DNA of 64,000 nucleotides from Hippasteria phrygiana (taxonomy: Eukaryota; Echinodermata; Asteroidea; Valvatida; Goniasteridae), in the NCBI GenBank assembly GCA_037893225.1, contig JAZGUH010000724.1:372001-436000 (forward strand), written 5' to 3'. The notes under the pieces were generated by a model. The model worked only from the letters and a program-made list of their open reading frames with translations. It was not told where the DNA came from and searched no databases. Below, in pieces: positions 48,030 to 58,272 of the stretch; within the stretch, counting starts at the first letter, position 1; each line of letters starts with the position of its first letter. The position numbers and the translations under genes were made by a program.

Positions 48030-49280
48030 AGGTTTGTTTGGCCTCCATACCCAAATTGCATTGCGAATGTCGAAAAGGTTTATTGACTTTATGCCCTTTC
48101 AGACGAATCACTGACGGGGGCAACTGCTCAATTGCCACGCCCATTGGCTATACATGTACATGTTGTAGGCCTAGTACAAGTACAACTCACGACGTTTCAC
48201 TTTTATAAATTGTCTCATTTCTTGGCTTAAAATTCACACCTTTAATTAATTAACTCTCGCTGAAACTCTCTGAAATTCACCTACCTGTACTGTAGGAATT
48301 TTCGTTGCAACTTTAGGATACAAAGTACTGAAATTCGAGGCTGAATTTCCCGAGTCAAAATCGGAGCTCAAGTCCACCGAAATCCACCGTTACTCGTGGC
48401 CTGTCCAACACGTGAGATCAATGAATGGCGCGTGGATTCAAATTTGCGTTTTACAAGCACGTGCGTTTCCTATCTAGGGGGTGACACTGTGCCAAAATTA
48501 AAGGGCGATATAATGCATGGCATAACAAAACTTTCCACATATGAAGCACGATATGGGGGAAAAGGGAACCCCCCCCCCCCCCTCTTTTGTGTTCATGGAA
48601 TCTCAAGAATTCTATTCAGAAATCTAGGGGGGGCCGGGGATGTGTTAGATAACAATAATCTGGAGTGTGCTTAGGGTATAGGGATAAAAGGGGGTACCCT
48701 TTTCCCCCATATCGTGCAGGGTATCACTTTCCAAGACCAAAATATTCCGACTATTTTTTTATACAATTTAGACGTCAGGGGAATTGTCAGGTCAAGAAAC
48801 CAGACTAGGTCTCAACTAAAGTGGAGATAGGTGATTGGGCGTCATCAATCATATTTGGTTGTAGCATTTTCCAAAATATTGAATTTAACTTTTGAGAAGT
48901 TGAGAAGGAAGAAATATTTAAAATCCAACCTTTTTTCTTAACCCCTTCCCCCCTAAAGGGGAAAACATTTAGACAAGAACTTTGGCTGGGAAAAAGGTTT
49001 TCCTGACAAAAATCTTTTTATAAAACAAGAGCAGTCCCTGGAAATATCATGTTTACTTGAAAAAAAAGCTTTCTCGGTTTTTTTTTTTTGTTTGTTTGTT
49101 AAGTGCGAAGGCTATTTTAAAAAAAAATTTGAAAATGGGGGCCGCCTGGATTTTTAAACTAAAATTTTACCAGTGGAAATCGAGGTGAATCCCCACCCCC
49201 CTAAATGTCAACCAATAAAATATAAAATACAAGCGAACTAAAACTATTAAAATCACTGTAAACATGTTCAATTCTCTTGT
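48030..49280. other. Non-coding stretch
   Basis: About 1.2 kb with a poly-C run (48571-48582), an interrupted pair GATATGGGGGAAAAGGG / CCCTTTTCCCCCATATCGTGC (48551 and 48697) and AT-rich filler. No gene seen. Confidence 0.4.
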
Positions 49281-49288
49281 CCAACTTG

Positions 49289-49379
49289 TCTCTTTAATTT
49301 GTGTCTCTTTAATTTGTGTCTCTTTAATTTGTGTCTCTTTAATTTGTGTCTCTTTAATTTGTGTCTCTTTAATTTGTGT
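49289..49379. repeat. 15-bp tandem repeat, six copies
   Basis: TCTCTTTAATTTGTG is repeated six times almost without change. The period is a multiple of three, so it gives long but meaningless open frames in all phases. Confidence 0.95.
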
Positions 49380-50048
49380 ATCTTTGAACAATTAAAAAAC
49401 CTGCGGTTGAAAAGAATGGCGGCCATCTTGGAAATAAAAAATACAAAATAAAGACCCCCCCCCTCCATCCTTTAAAAAAAACGGACGCTAAAACGTTTTT
49501 TTAATTTTTTTTACTTCGCCTTAGATGTTGACTAGGACGCAAAAGTATTTGGGCGTAGGTGTAGCACCCATTGTAGGTTTAAGGAATGTTGCGATTCCAT
49601 TTTTTGGAGGGGGAGTTTGATTGATTGATTGATTGATTATTTTTTTCTGAACAAGGATCGGCAACTGAAGTTCTGCATGTTTGAAACGCACGCTATAACC
49701 TTGATAAATGCTATATTTTCCCTATTATTATCAAGTCTATTCTTACTCAAGTTGGTGGCGTGATCCATACGCAGCACAACTACAAAAAAAAATCCCATCC
49801 CCAAGAATCGTTGAGCTTGGGAGGGCTCAAGCGCACATTTTGAACATGCATTACATCAGTTATTGATCAATAGACGGCATTACAAATATTTTAACAAAAC
49901 AAACGAAGCATGGAAAAGCCAAGGGGTATAAAGAAGGGGGGGGAGGTAAAAAATAAAGCCCTTCCCTTTAAATTAAAACCATGCACTCGTTTTAATTCCA
50001 AATTTACAGTCACTTTGAACCTATCATTAATTTTAAGTATTTTATACC
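49380..50048. other. Non-coding stretch
   Basis: Contains a GATT microsatellite (about 49619-49638) and A/T runs. Nothing else recognised. Confidence 0.4.
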
Positions 50049-50049
50049 C

Positions 50050-50270
50050 CTAACCCCCTGCGTTCGGATGACGCCCGTGCGCGCAAAAAAAAACACGCCA
50101 CTGGCCACTGGCCACTGGCCACTGGCCACTGTTTGTGCAGTTTCAATCCATTGCTGAATTATTGTTTATGATACGCTTGACTGCACAAACATTGTAGCGG
50201 GTCGATTTGGCTGCCAGAACCGCCGCGACACCCCGACGTCTCCCGTAAAATACCGTGCCCAAGAGGTTAA
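50050..50270. mobile_element. TTAA-flanked MITE, family A copy 3, with 7-bp expansion
   Basis: Same family as 1804-2024 and in the same orientation; the left TTAA has decayed to CTAA while the right TTAA (50267-50270) is intact. A GCCACTG heptamer is repeated about five times at 50097-50130 in place of the usual single GCCATTGGCCGC. Confidence 0.8.
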
Positions 50271-50639
50271 GCAATTTCTTGTAGTTAAACGTCACTGGAG
50301 TGCCTTGGCATTATACATGTTCCTAATTTCTACATAAAAGTTGGCAGTTTTTCTACTTTCCTGACGTCAATTTTCTGAGTTGCTTTGTATCCCCTATTTC
50401 TTTTTGGCACCAAAAAATAAAGAAATAAACTTTTAGCAGTGTAATGACAAGGCTAAAACACAGGAGTAATATCACAACTGCATTTGTATTTTAATCTCTT
50501 AATGCTGAAGTCCTTTATCCAGAAAACACCTTTAACCGTACATCCCTAAGCCAAGCCCCCCCCCCCCCCCCCACACCACACTGGAGTTGTGAAAGTGCCC
50601 CACGGCAAGGGAAATGGTAAAAAAAAAAGGTGAAGGGAA

Positions 50640-50915
50640 CCCCGTTCCATTTCTTGCATTTTTGGACCAAAAATGCAAATTGTTCAACTTCGATTGGAAA
50701 TGCTTCTGACGACATGAAGGAGTGACAGAAACCCTTTTTCAGAGTTGTGACTGCACATCGTCTGCAGCTAAAGAAATATTAGCAACTTTGCCAATAATTT
50801 ACAAAATTTTGAAATTATTGAAGAATTCATAAAAATCCCTGTAACTACAGGATCATCTTCAACCCAATTGCCATCCTTTTATTGCAATTTTTAGGGCAAT
50901 TTTTTTTTAGCTAGT
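50640..50915. repeat. Solitary, diverged relative of the satellite monomer
   Basis: TTTTTGGACCAAAAATG..CGATTGGAAATGCTTCTGACGACATGAAGGAGTGACAGAAACCC follows the satellite order TTTTGGCCCAAAAGTG..GGATTGAAAATGCTTCTAGAGGCATGTAGGAGTGACAGAAACCT. After an inserted or unrelated ~120 bp the match resumes at CCTTTTATTGCAATTTTTAGGGCAATTTTTTTT, corresponding to CTTTTCTGCAATTTTCAGGACAGTTTTTTT. It lies 13 kb beyond the array edge. Confidence 0.75.
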
Positions 50916-51149
50916 TGAACTTTGGTGTCACTGGTCTCCTCTTGACAGTTTTAGTACGACTAATGTTGCCACTGATAACCACCACGACTTTGCTCTGTAA
51001 GCTAGTTCCAGATGGTTGATTAGACATGGTCAACTAGCCAACGTTCGGGTAAAGTTTAATAGTCAAACAGCTGTCAACTATAGTAATCCATAGTCCTTGA
51101 TTGAACTTTCTTGAAAAGAGTCTGCAAGTCACCATGTAGTTTGACCATT

Positions 51150-51349
51150 TTAACCCCTTGCGTCAAAAAAGAAGAGTGCCACCAGGCCGGATGACGCCAT
51201 TGGCCGCCGTTTGTGCAGTTTCAATCCATTGTTGGATTATTGTTTATATCACGCTTGACTGCACAAACACATTGTAGCGGTTCGCTTGGCTGCCAGAACC
51301 GCTGCAACACCCCGACGTCTCCCGTAAAATACCGTACTCAAGGGGTTAA
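51150..51349. mobile_element. TTAA-flanked MITE, family A copy 4
   Basis: TTAACCCCTTGCGTC...TACTCAAGGGGTTAA with the same core as copies 1-3. At 200 bp it is the shortest, with a deletion next to the left end. TTAA is intact on both sides (51150-51153 and 51346-51349). Confidence 0.88.
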
Positions 51350-51597
51350 CCAATTGTTCGGTCAAAAATCTCTGAGTTGTCAGTGCAGGTCGGTGACAAA
51401 TCCTGTGAAGGAAAGTTTCCAACAGTCAGGCCTACACCTCGACGTCACTGGCAGAAACATGGAAATGGTCTGTGATGTTTCTCTATTAAACCCTTCCACG
51501 TAGTGGTCAGTTTTTGGCCATAGCACTTTTTTTCTCCAGCTCCTATTTAAAAAACAAGAAAAGAAAGGACTCCAAAATAATTAAATTTATACATGTA

Positions 51598-51774
51598 CAG
51601 TCAAACACCTTTATAACAAGGTCCTTGGGACTTTACAATTTTCCTTGTTATAACAGGTACCTTGTATTATCAGTAATGGGAAAACAAAGAAAAACAAAGA
51701 CGCAGGACCTATTTTTGTCCTTGCTATAAGCAGTGTGTTGTATTAACAGTGCTCTTATTGTCAGGGTTCGACTG
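51598..51774. mobile_element. pogo/Tigger-like MITE
   Basis: CAGTCAAACACC at the left and GGGTTCGACTG at the right give CAGTC(A/G)AAC ends, flanked by TA on both sides (51596-51597 and 51775-51776). TATAACAAGG and CCTTGTTATAACAGG inside are subterminal repeats typical of this class. Length 177 bp, no coding frame. Confidence 0.75.
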
Positions 51775-51949
51775 TATATACCATTACCTTAACTATTGTG
51801 GTTTACAACATTTAGGCCTGTACGTAGGATTTCTTTGTGGGGTGATTATCCAAATTTAAAATTCCTTAAGGAAAGTTTAAAAAGTGTGTGTGTGGGGGGA
51901 GAGGGGAGGGTGCAACTTTTGATGGCAATTTCAATAGACTTTACACATA

Positions 51950-52015
51950 CATGTACTGTGGAACGCCGCTATACCGAACACCGCTATACCGAACATTCGG
52001 CTATATCGAACACCA
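51950..52015. repeat. Fragment with tandem GCTATACCGAACACC motif
   Basis: CGCCGCTATACCGAACACCGCTATACCGAACATTCGGCTATATCGAAC contains the same 15-base unit two to three times. It resembles ends of pogo-type elements but has no matching partner; only a remnant. Confidence 0.35.
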
Positions 52016-52174
52016 TCCTTGGCTCCCAAATTTTGTGTGCAAAAAACTTACTGAACATTGTTGTTCAGTAAGGCAACGGATCAAAAAAATGTACTGGGCA
52101 TTTGGGCTGTTTGTAATTCCCAAACGGTCGCAGCTTTATGTTGATGAGTGACAGGTGGCTATTATTTCCCCTAG

Positions 52175-52697
52175 GAAGAGAAGGGAAAAGCCAACTGTTG
52201 CTTCAGAATACGGTAAGCTTAGAAAGTTTGAAAATGTAATTACATGATTCAATGGCCGGCACATGTTTAAAGTCATCCTTAAGTAACCGGCGGTTTTAGG
52301 ATGTCAAAATGTTGAAATCCCAAAATCGACTCCCCAGTGATAAAAAACGGTTCTTTTTGGCCTTAATTCAAAATGTCATTGAGCGACGTTCCCCTCATTT
52401 CGTTGTGCCTTGTCACAAATTTTGGTATTTTCAGTTATATCCCAATGGATCATTCGAATAGTAAAACCTGCTGATTTGATCCAAGAGATGGAAGACAAAA
52501 ATGAAAATAGAAATGACTGACAGTGTGGCAGAAGAAAAAAAGGAAAAAATTCCAACCTGTTGAATTTCACGAGGGAATTCCTTGAAGTTATCCTTGACAC
52601 AAGGGAGACAGAACCGCCTGGTGTAGAACAAACTGCAATCCTAAAAGAGAAATTCAAACGAAATTTGACTAAGGTCCAATGGGACAATGCGGTTTTA
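52175..52697 (+). pseudogene. Exon-like coding remnant, not recognised
   Basis: CCCCTAG|GAAGAG...AATACG|GTAAGC would delimit a 38-base exon (52175-52212). Further on, one frame from about 52439 to 52697 reads as plausible protein (SQWIIRIVKPADLIQEM, then NFTREFLEVILDTRE and LKEKFKRNLTKVQWDNAVL) but is cut by a TGA near 52520. The amino-acid texture is protein-like but I do not recognise a family. It may be a decayed gene or transposon fragment. Confidence 0.25.
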
Positions 52698-52715
52698 GCA
52701 TTGTGTATTTAGTAT

Positions 52716-53263
52716 TATACAACGCCTGAATAAATCCCCACCATCCGATTGGTGGATCGTCAATCACGTGCATTGAATTATTCGTCCCATTGCACCACGC
52801 GAACCCGCACCGCCAAAAAAAGTTCTATTAAACGGTAACGCGTTTGATAGAACTTCCCCGCCCCTACGGCTGTCATTGGACTGGTTCCCGGGTCCCTCCA
52901 TTGTCCTTCGGACTTCAAATGTATATTATATACACATGGGGACCGGGAACCAGTATAGTCTGTCATTCACAAAAAATGGCGGACAGTGTTTCCGAACTGC
53001 GGTTTGTTTTCCTAACAGACGACGAAATATTGGAACTCGTAGGCGATGCTGATGCTGCTAACACAAAGACAAATGAAATATGCAGTCAAACGATTAGGGG
53101 AATTTGCAAGACATGCAGGAACAACTATTAAAGCTTCAACTGATTTGGTACTGGACCACTTTTTGTCGCGGTTTTATGTGGGAATGAGAAGATATTAAAA
53201 CGGCACGTTGTACGCAAAGAAATCCATGCATGCAATCTGTCGGATTTATTCAGGCGTTGTATA
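52716..53263. mobile_element. Inverted-repeat-bounded segment around a broken recombinase-like frame
   Basis: TATACAACGCCTGAATAAATCC (52716-52737) is the exact inverse of 53242-53263. An inner pair GGTTCCCGGGTCCC (52882) / GGGGACCGGGAACC (52938) lies in front of the frame starting at 52976. I see no clear target duplication, so the inverted pair may be termini or an arranged duplication. Confidence 0.55.
52976..53198 (+). pseudogene. Frameshifted Crypton/DUF3504-like N-terminal fragment
   Basis: An ATG with A at -3 and G at +4 opens MADSVSELRFVFLTDDEILEL..ADAANTK. The frame then becomes implausible and stops at 53131. The next frame from about 53063 reads RQMKYAVKRLGEFARHAG and continues to a stop at 53196-53198. 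A short acidic leader, N-T-K, then K-x-A-V-x-R-x-x-E-F is the pattern I associate with the N-terminus of DUF3504/Crypton-type and KCTD/ZMYM-related proteins common in aquatic invertebrate genomes. Only about 70 residues remain and an indel near 53062 separates the halves, so it is not functional. The family assignment is from memory of the pattern only. Confidence 0.45.
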
Positions 53264-53294
53264 AAACAAATAATGAATGTTTCACATTCGTGCA

Positions 53295-53403
53295 ATGGTA
53301 AGAATAATTTCATTTAGGGACAGATGGAATGGAGCATTCCACTCGGCTTCGCATCGTGGAATAGAACATTCAATCTGTCACCTCATGAAATTATTCTTAC
53401 CAT
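53295..53403. repeat. Hairpin with ~19-bp perfect arms
   Basis: ATGGTAAGAATAATTTCAT pairs with ATGAAATTATTCTTACCAT. Inside, GAATGGAGCATTCCA and TGGAATAGAACATTC are a second imperfect pair. It directly follows the recombinase-like fragment and may be part of the same element. Confidence 0.75.
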
Positions 53404-53599
53404 CGCACTCATAAACGCACTTGTATGTTGGAATATACAAATAAAAAGTCACCTTCAGCTCTGCATCGGGAAGGTGAACTACAACATAGCTACACTTCAC
53501 TAATTGATATGAATTTCCAAAAATGTTGTTGCATTCACTTTGTCCAAAAGTCCTGCAAAAGCATCGGTTGTTCACACAAGCATCAGTCAACTGCGTAGT

Positions 53600-53935
53600 G
53601 CAGACTCTGTGTGATCTGCCAACTGTGCAAAACGATCATGCTGGGCGAAGGTTAAGAGATCAGGAACGTGTTTGCGTGGTTGGTCAGTTCGAAGGACGGG
53701 TTCACGATTATCAATAAGCAGGGCAGAATTGTGCAATCGGCAGATCGTGCAAGAATGGGTTTGTGTGATTGTTCCTTGTGCGATAGGTAGATAAACTCTG
53801 CCCTGTGAGATGGGCTGATGTTTGCGGGATCGAGCAATGCTTGCGCGATTGACTGTTGCTTTTTGCAATCAACTGTTGCTTGTGCGAACAATAGATTGGG
53901 AGATTGCGCTTCTCTATCACGTAGATCTACCGATT
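53600..53935. repeat. Degenerate tract of TTGTGCGAT-like motifs
   Basis: Short variants of (C/T)TTGTGCGATNG, GTGCAATCGG, ATCGTGCAAG and TTGCGCGATTG recur about ten times in both senses with no fixed spacing. It looks like an old decayed minisatellite. Open frames on both strands here are by-products. Confidence 0.4.
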
Positions 53936-54404
53936 GTACTCAAGATACATACCTGGCCAGCACAAACTGCTCGCTCACACACTGAACAGTGAGATCCCAC
54001 CGTGATGTGCCTTCCTTCTGCTACAAAGGGATCTTTCAACACATAGGCCTTCTCCATTAACCTAAAGAAGCAGAAAATGAGGAAAGATTTTACTTTAATA
54101 CCCGACAAAAATCAGTCAGGAACAGCAAAATCTTGGAAAATAACCAACCGTCCTTGGTAACAACGACGATTGTGGTAGTTTAGGACCACGTTCCTGTAAG
54201 AGAATGAAAATCCACTTAACTTTTTGGACTTACCTCTGTAGATGGGTGATGACACCAAGTTGAATATCTACAGGATTAATTTCGTGGAAAGAGGGCAGGG
54301 TTTTGATTATTGAGGGAAATTATGGGGTAAAACGATGACAGCAACGACAATTGTGTATTCATCGTATTGTAGGGCCCCTCTTTAGTTTTGATCACATTTT
54401 CGAA

Positions 54405-54535
54405 GTGAACAAAGAAACTGGCAGGAGCGGGATTCGAACCTGCGACCTCCGGGTTACCGTACCGGCGCTCTACCAACTGAGCTATCTTGCCCTATGTTGG
54501 CGGTCTCCCAAATTATCAGTATCTTTGTTCGGGTG
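54405..54535 (-). repeat. tRNA-derived SINE-like repeat, full tRNA-like head
   Basis: On the minus strand 54491-54420 folds as a 72-nt tRNA-like cloverleaf: GGCAAGA/TCCTGCC acceptor, TAGCTCAGTTGGTAGAGC D-arm, GGTTCGAATCC T-arm. Anticodon position reads GGT (Thr-type) but base 33 is C, not T, and each of the acceptor, anticodon and T stems has a mismatch. The flanks on both sides match the copy at 12790-12908. It is therefore a dispersed tRNA-derived repeat and probably not a functional tRNA gene. Confidence 0.65.
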
Positions 54536-55179
54536 GGCACTAGTCAGAAGTCATAAACCCAGAATGCCGTATAGCCAGGGATCACACCCAATTTTATGAT
54601 CTAGTTTTGATCACATTAGAGTCAAGGGTTTTTCCTCATTCCAAAATGACTTTCAAGTTTCAACCTAAAGCAGACTTCTCTTAATTCTATTGACATCTTT
54701 TTTTATAATTATGAAGAGTTTATTGCAGTAGAAAATGCAATTTTCTTAAGTGCTTTACGGCGGTTGCCATGCGAATCAACATGTGTTTACTGTGCATTGC
54801 GGTGATCGCCATCTTTATTTAATTGCATTGTGTTCCGTCGTCTAATTCATCGTCGCTTTACCCCAAAATTTCCTTCAAAAAACTAAAATCCTGTCTTTTA
54901 TCTATGGCATACTAGTTGGTTTGTAATGTCGCTAACTAGTTTGGCAATTCCAATAACCTGAAAGTGGATTTTTGTTCCCTTATATGGAACAGGGACCTGC
55001 ACAACACAATAGCCAACCAAACACAGCAACAAATGCCCAAGCTGGTTTGGTGGAACGTTGTTAATTGGTTGATGGAAAGTTCCATGTAGAAGCCACTCTC
55101 TGATTGGTTCAGAATACCGAGGGGGTGGAACAGCTAAACTTAAAGCGAAGATGGTGATTTGTATGAACACCAATTTTCC

Positions 55180-55811
55180 TAGCCCTATATAGCGTCCTAG
55201 CGCCCAAGTATGCAAAACAGTCCTATGCTAGAAACCGAAGATCAAAAATCACACTTTACCTGCATAAATATTCTTGGCATCATTTTATTCAAACAGTTCA
55301 ACAGCCCATCTCCCTGTTCGGATAGAAATATTCCTCCAAGAATGTCAAGAACAGGAGATATTTGCGGCGCAAAATCGTCTCCACGCGACGCTGACTTCAC
55401 AAACACGAGGAGTAATACCCACATTTAGAACGTTTATCAACAGAGGGCGCAATTTCGGCCGTGCACGCCACAGACATAAATAACCCATGTCTGTCGCGCG
55501 CGTGGTGCACGCGGCGACTGTAAATTGCGCCCTCTGTTGATGAACGTTCTAAATGTGGGTATTACTCCTCGTGTTTGTGAAGTCAGCGTCGCGTGGAGAC
55601 GATTTTGCGCCGCAAATATCTCCTGTTCTTGACATTCTTGGAGGAATATTGCTATCCGAACAGGGAGATGGGCTGTTGAACTGTTTGAATAAAATGATGC
55701 CAAGAATATTTATGCAGGTAAAGTGTGATTTTTGATCTTCGGTTTCTAGCATAGGACTGTTTTGCATACTTGGGCGCTATGACGCTATATCATAGCGTCA
55801 TTCTAGGGCTA
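55180..55811. mobile_element. Long palindromic element with 9-bp target duplication (TAGCCCTA ends)
   Basis: TAGCCCTA at the left and TAGGGCTA at the right. Nearly the whole element is two inverted arms of about 270 bp (from GCGCCCAAGTATGCAAAACAG outward to CAGAGGGCGCAATTT) around a ~50-bp centre. It is flanked by CAATTTTCC at 55171-55179 and 55812-55820. The arms are almost identical, so insertion or gene conversion is recent. Mirror-image open frames occur in both arms and mean nothing by themselves. Confidence 0.9.
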
Positions 55812-55820
55812 CAATTTTCC

Positions 55821-56449
55821 ATGCTCGGCACTGGAAAACCAGGTCATGTTTTCTCCTAAAATACTCTTCAACATTTTGGAAAAATAGGGTATAATTAAAA
55901 AAACGACTGAGGTTCCAAACTTTTAAGAGTGACAAAACTTTTTTTAAGAATACAAACACAGGGGTGTCCTAAACTCCATAATCGCCCTAACAAGTATCTA
56001 AACATGTGGCACAACCTGTACTGTTTTTAAAGTTCGAGCACAGATCATCTGTACTGTACTGTAGCATACGTGCACGTGCTAGGCAGTTCTGTCACGTCGT
56101 AGGCCTGCGCCAAAAATGTAATGTTTATAGTACTATAATACTTTTTAATAGAGACTTATAGAGTTGACACTTACAACACCGAGTGTGCAAACGGTGGCTT
56201 GCTACCAAAATAATCATACGGTGATTTGAAATCACACAGGCAACACTGAAAATGAAGCTCTGCTGGCATCACAGCTCTCCAAATTGGTCGACAAAGTTAA
56301 AAGAAAGACATTCAACATCAAAAATATCGGGTCAGTGTGCATGCTGCACGCACTAAATGTATGCACGGGCGGCAGCACAGCACGTGTAAGTAGTGTGTCG
56401 ATATTGAGCACCGCGCCCTCAATTGGTGATTTTCACTGAGTCGCGTGCC
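55821..56449. other. Non-coding stretch
   Basis: About 630 bp; includes a ~28-bp fragment (56000-56020, AAACATGTGGCACAACCTG) of the foldback family at 47475. No gene recognised. Confidence 0.4.
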
Positions 56450-57573
56450 GGTGTCATGCCAAAAAGTGTCCGGTGCCAAATACTGTCCGCTCATATCATA
56501 AGCATACTGCTCTCTGATTGGTCAAGTGGGTATTACGTCATCGCGATACCGGAAGCTTGCTTAATTGCCGTCAAGCTATCAACACTGCGTGACGATAAGT
56601 TCTCATTCGCATCTTTTAATATCATCTTTTTTGGGTTTATTTTACCTCTTTTATTGTTGATTTTTATGAATTTGACGAAAGGGCAATTAGCAGCATTAAA
56701 ATAAAAATTATTCTCACTTTCTGGAATGTTGATTTTTATATTCGGATGAAAAATTGCAAACTTTCAAATTACAAACTACCCATTCATGTGGAAAATGTTT
56801 ATAAAAGATTGTAATTTCCCCTAAATTGAAACGGGAACTAGCTGCTGATTGGCCTCTTGAACAGGGCATATCTTGTTTATGCATCTTCATAATGTTCTTA
56901 AATACATATACTTTACATGTAGTATTTAAAATAAATACAAAAAGGGGATTTTGAAGAGGAGAACATTGAGGAAAATATGAAGGGGGAACAAGTAACAAGC
57001 AGACAGTATGATAAAATTGAACGGGCTGTCAAGAAAAAAAAGTGGATAAAAACTCATCCAACGATTCAAAATAGTCGCTGGTACATGAATACGTATGATA
57101 TGATGAGATATAGTAAAAAAAAGTATTTGACAAGGAACGGACAGTATTTGGCAGCAATTTAGCGGACAGTATTTGGCAAGGAACGGACATTATTTGGCAG
57201 CAATTTAGCTGACAATATTTGGCAAGGAACGGACAGTATTTGGCAGCAATTTAGTGGACAGTATTTGGCAAGGAATGGACAGTATTTGGCAGCAATTTAG
57301 TGGAAAGTATTTGGCAAGGAACGGACAGTATTTGGTAGCGTGCTTTGTGTGTGTGTGTGTGTGTGGGTGTTCATATTGTGCTGTGCATAATGCAACGTAC
57401 GTTGCAACGCATGCATGAGCGGACACTTTTTAGCAGCGGACTATTTGGCATGTACATGCCAAATAGTGTCCGTGTCTTTTGCGCGTGCTCAGCGGCCAGT
57501 ATTTGACCAATCAGAGAGCAGTATGCTAATGAGCGGACAGTATTTGGCACCGGACACTTTTTGGCATGACACC
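56450..57573. mobile_element. TIR element with internal arrays of its own terminal motif
   Basis: The left end GGTGTCATGCCAAAAAGTGT..CCGGTGCCAAATACTGTCCG and about 75 bp in all are the inverse of the right end (57500-57573). The interior (57126-57340) is a tandem array of GGACAGTATTTGGCA units, which is the terminal motif itself. A GT microsatellite is at 57345-57366, and a palindrome ATTTGGCATGTACATGCCAAAT at 57448-57469. No transposase frame; no clear target duplication. Confidence 0.8.
57126..57340. repeat. ~47-bp tandem repeat with two GGACAGTATTTGGCA half-units
   Basis: AGGAACGGACAGTATTTGGC and AGCAATTTAGNGGACAGTATTTGGC alternate over about four and a half periods. Each period holds two copies of the 15-base terminal motif of the enclosing element. 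Confidence 0.9.
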
Positions 57574-58272
57574 TGTCGGCGAATGCTTTTCCCAAACGAC
57601 ATCCGAATGGGGTTAACGCTATGAGATTTCGGACTTGACTTCCCTTTTTCAAAAAAATCCTCCGGAGCCACGAATTAGAAAGAAAAAAAATGAATTCGAA
57701 CGTAATGAAATTCCGGACTTTATTTGCCTTTAAAAAAAATCCTCCAAAGCTGGAAATTAGAGAAGAAAAAAATAATTGGTAACGTTCAGGTCTCGAACCC
57801 AGCTTGTACCTTCTGCCTCATTTCCGTAGACAATGCACGCAACTTGATTATTTCCTTGCTTTCCAAGGAACAGTGAACATCCAAAGTAATATGGAGCCCG
57901 TGTCTGGTTGCTCTCTCTTCAAAGAGACCTACAACTTCGTTTTCTACGTCCTGCTGATGGTTCTAGGCATAACAAAATAATATTGACAACCTCTTGGGTG
58001 GGGGGGGGGGGGGGGGCAACTTTTCGTGCGATCATTTCACAGAATTTTTTTAGAGGATTACCAATCGTGTACACTACCTTTGAAGTAAAATATTTCCATT
58101 CATTCATGTTTATAGTTTACAACTAGCCCAGGTTGGACCTACCCGTACCCCTAGAACTATGGGGCTATTTCTAGGGGGGTAGGTTGGACCATGGAGAAAT
58201 ATAACACATGGAGGATGTCTTCATTGCACTACGACTCCGCAACGGCGAAGTGAGTCATACCATGGAGGTTAA

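Noticed and set aside
54420..54491. Functional tRNA-Thr gene on the minus strand
   Set aside because: C at position 33, mismatches in three stems and flanking homology to a second repeat copy make a SINE-type repeat more likely.
55210..55767. Pair of mirrored 72-88-codon frames as a duplicated gene
   Set aside because: They lie in the two arms of a transposon palindrome and simply mirror each other.
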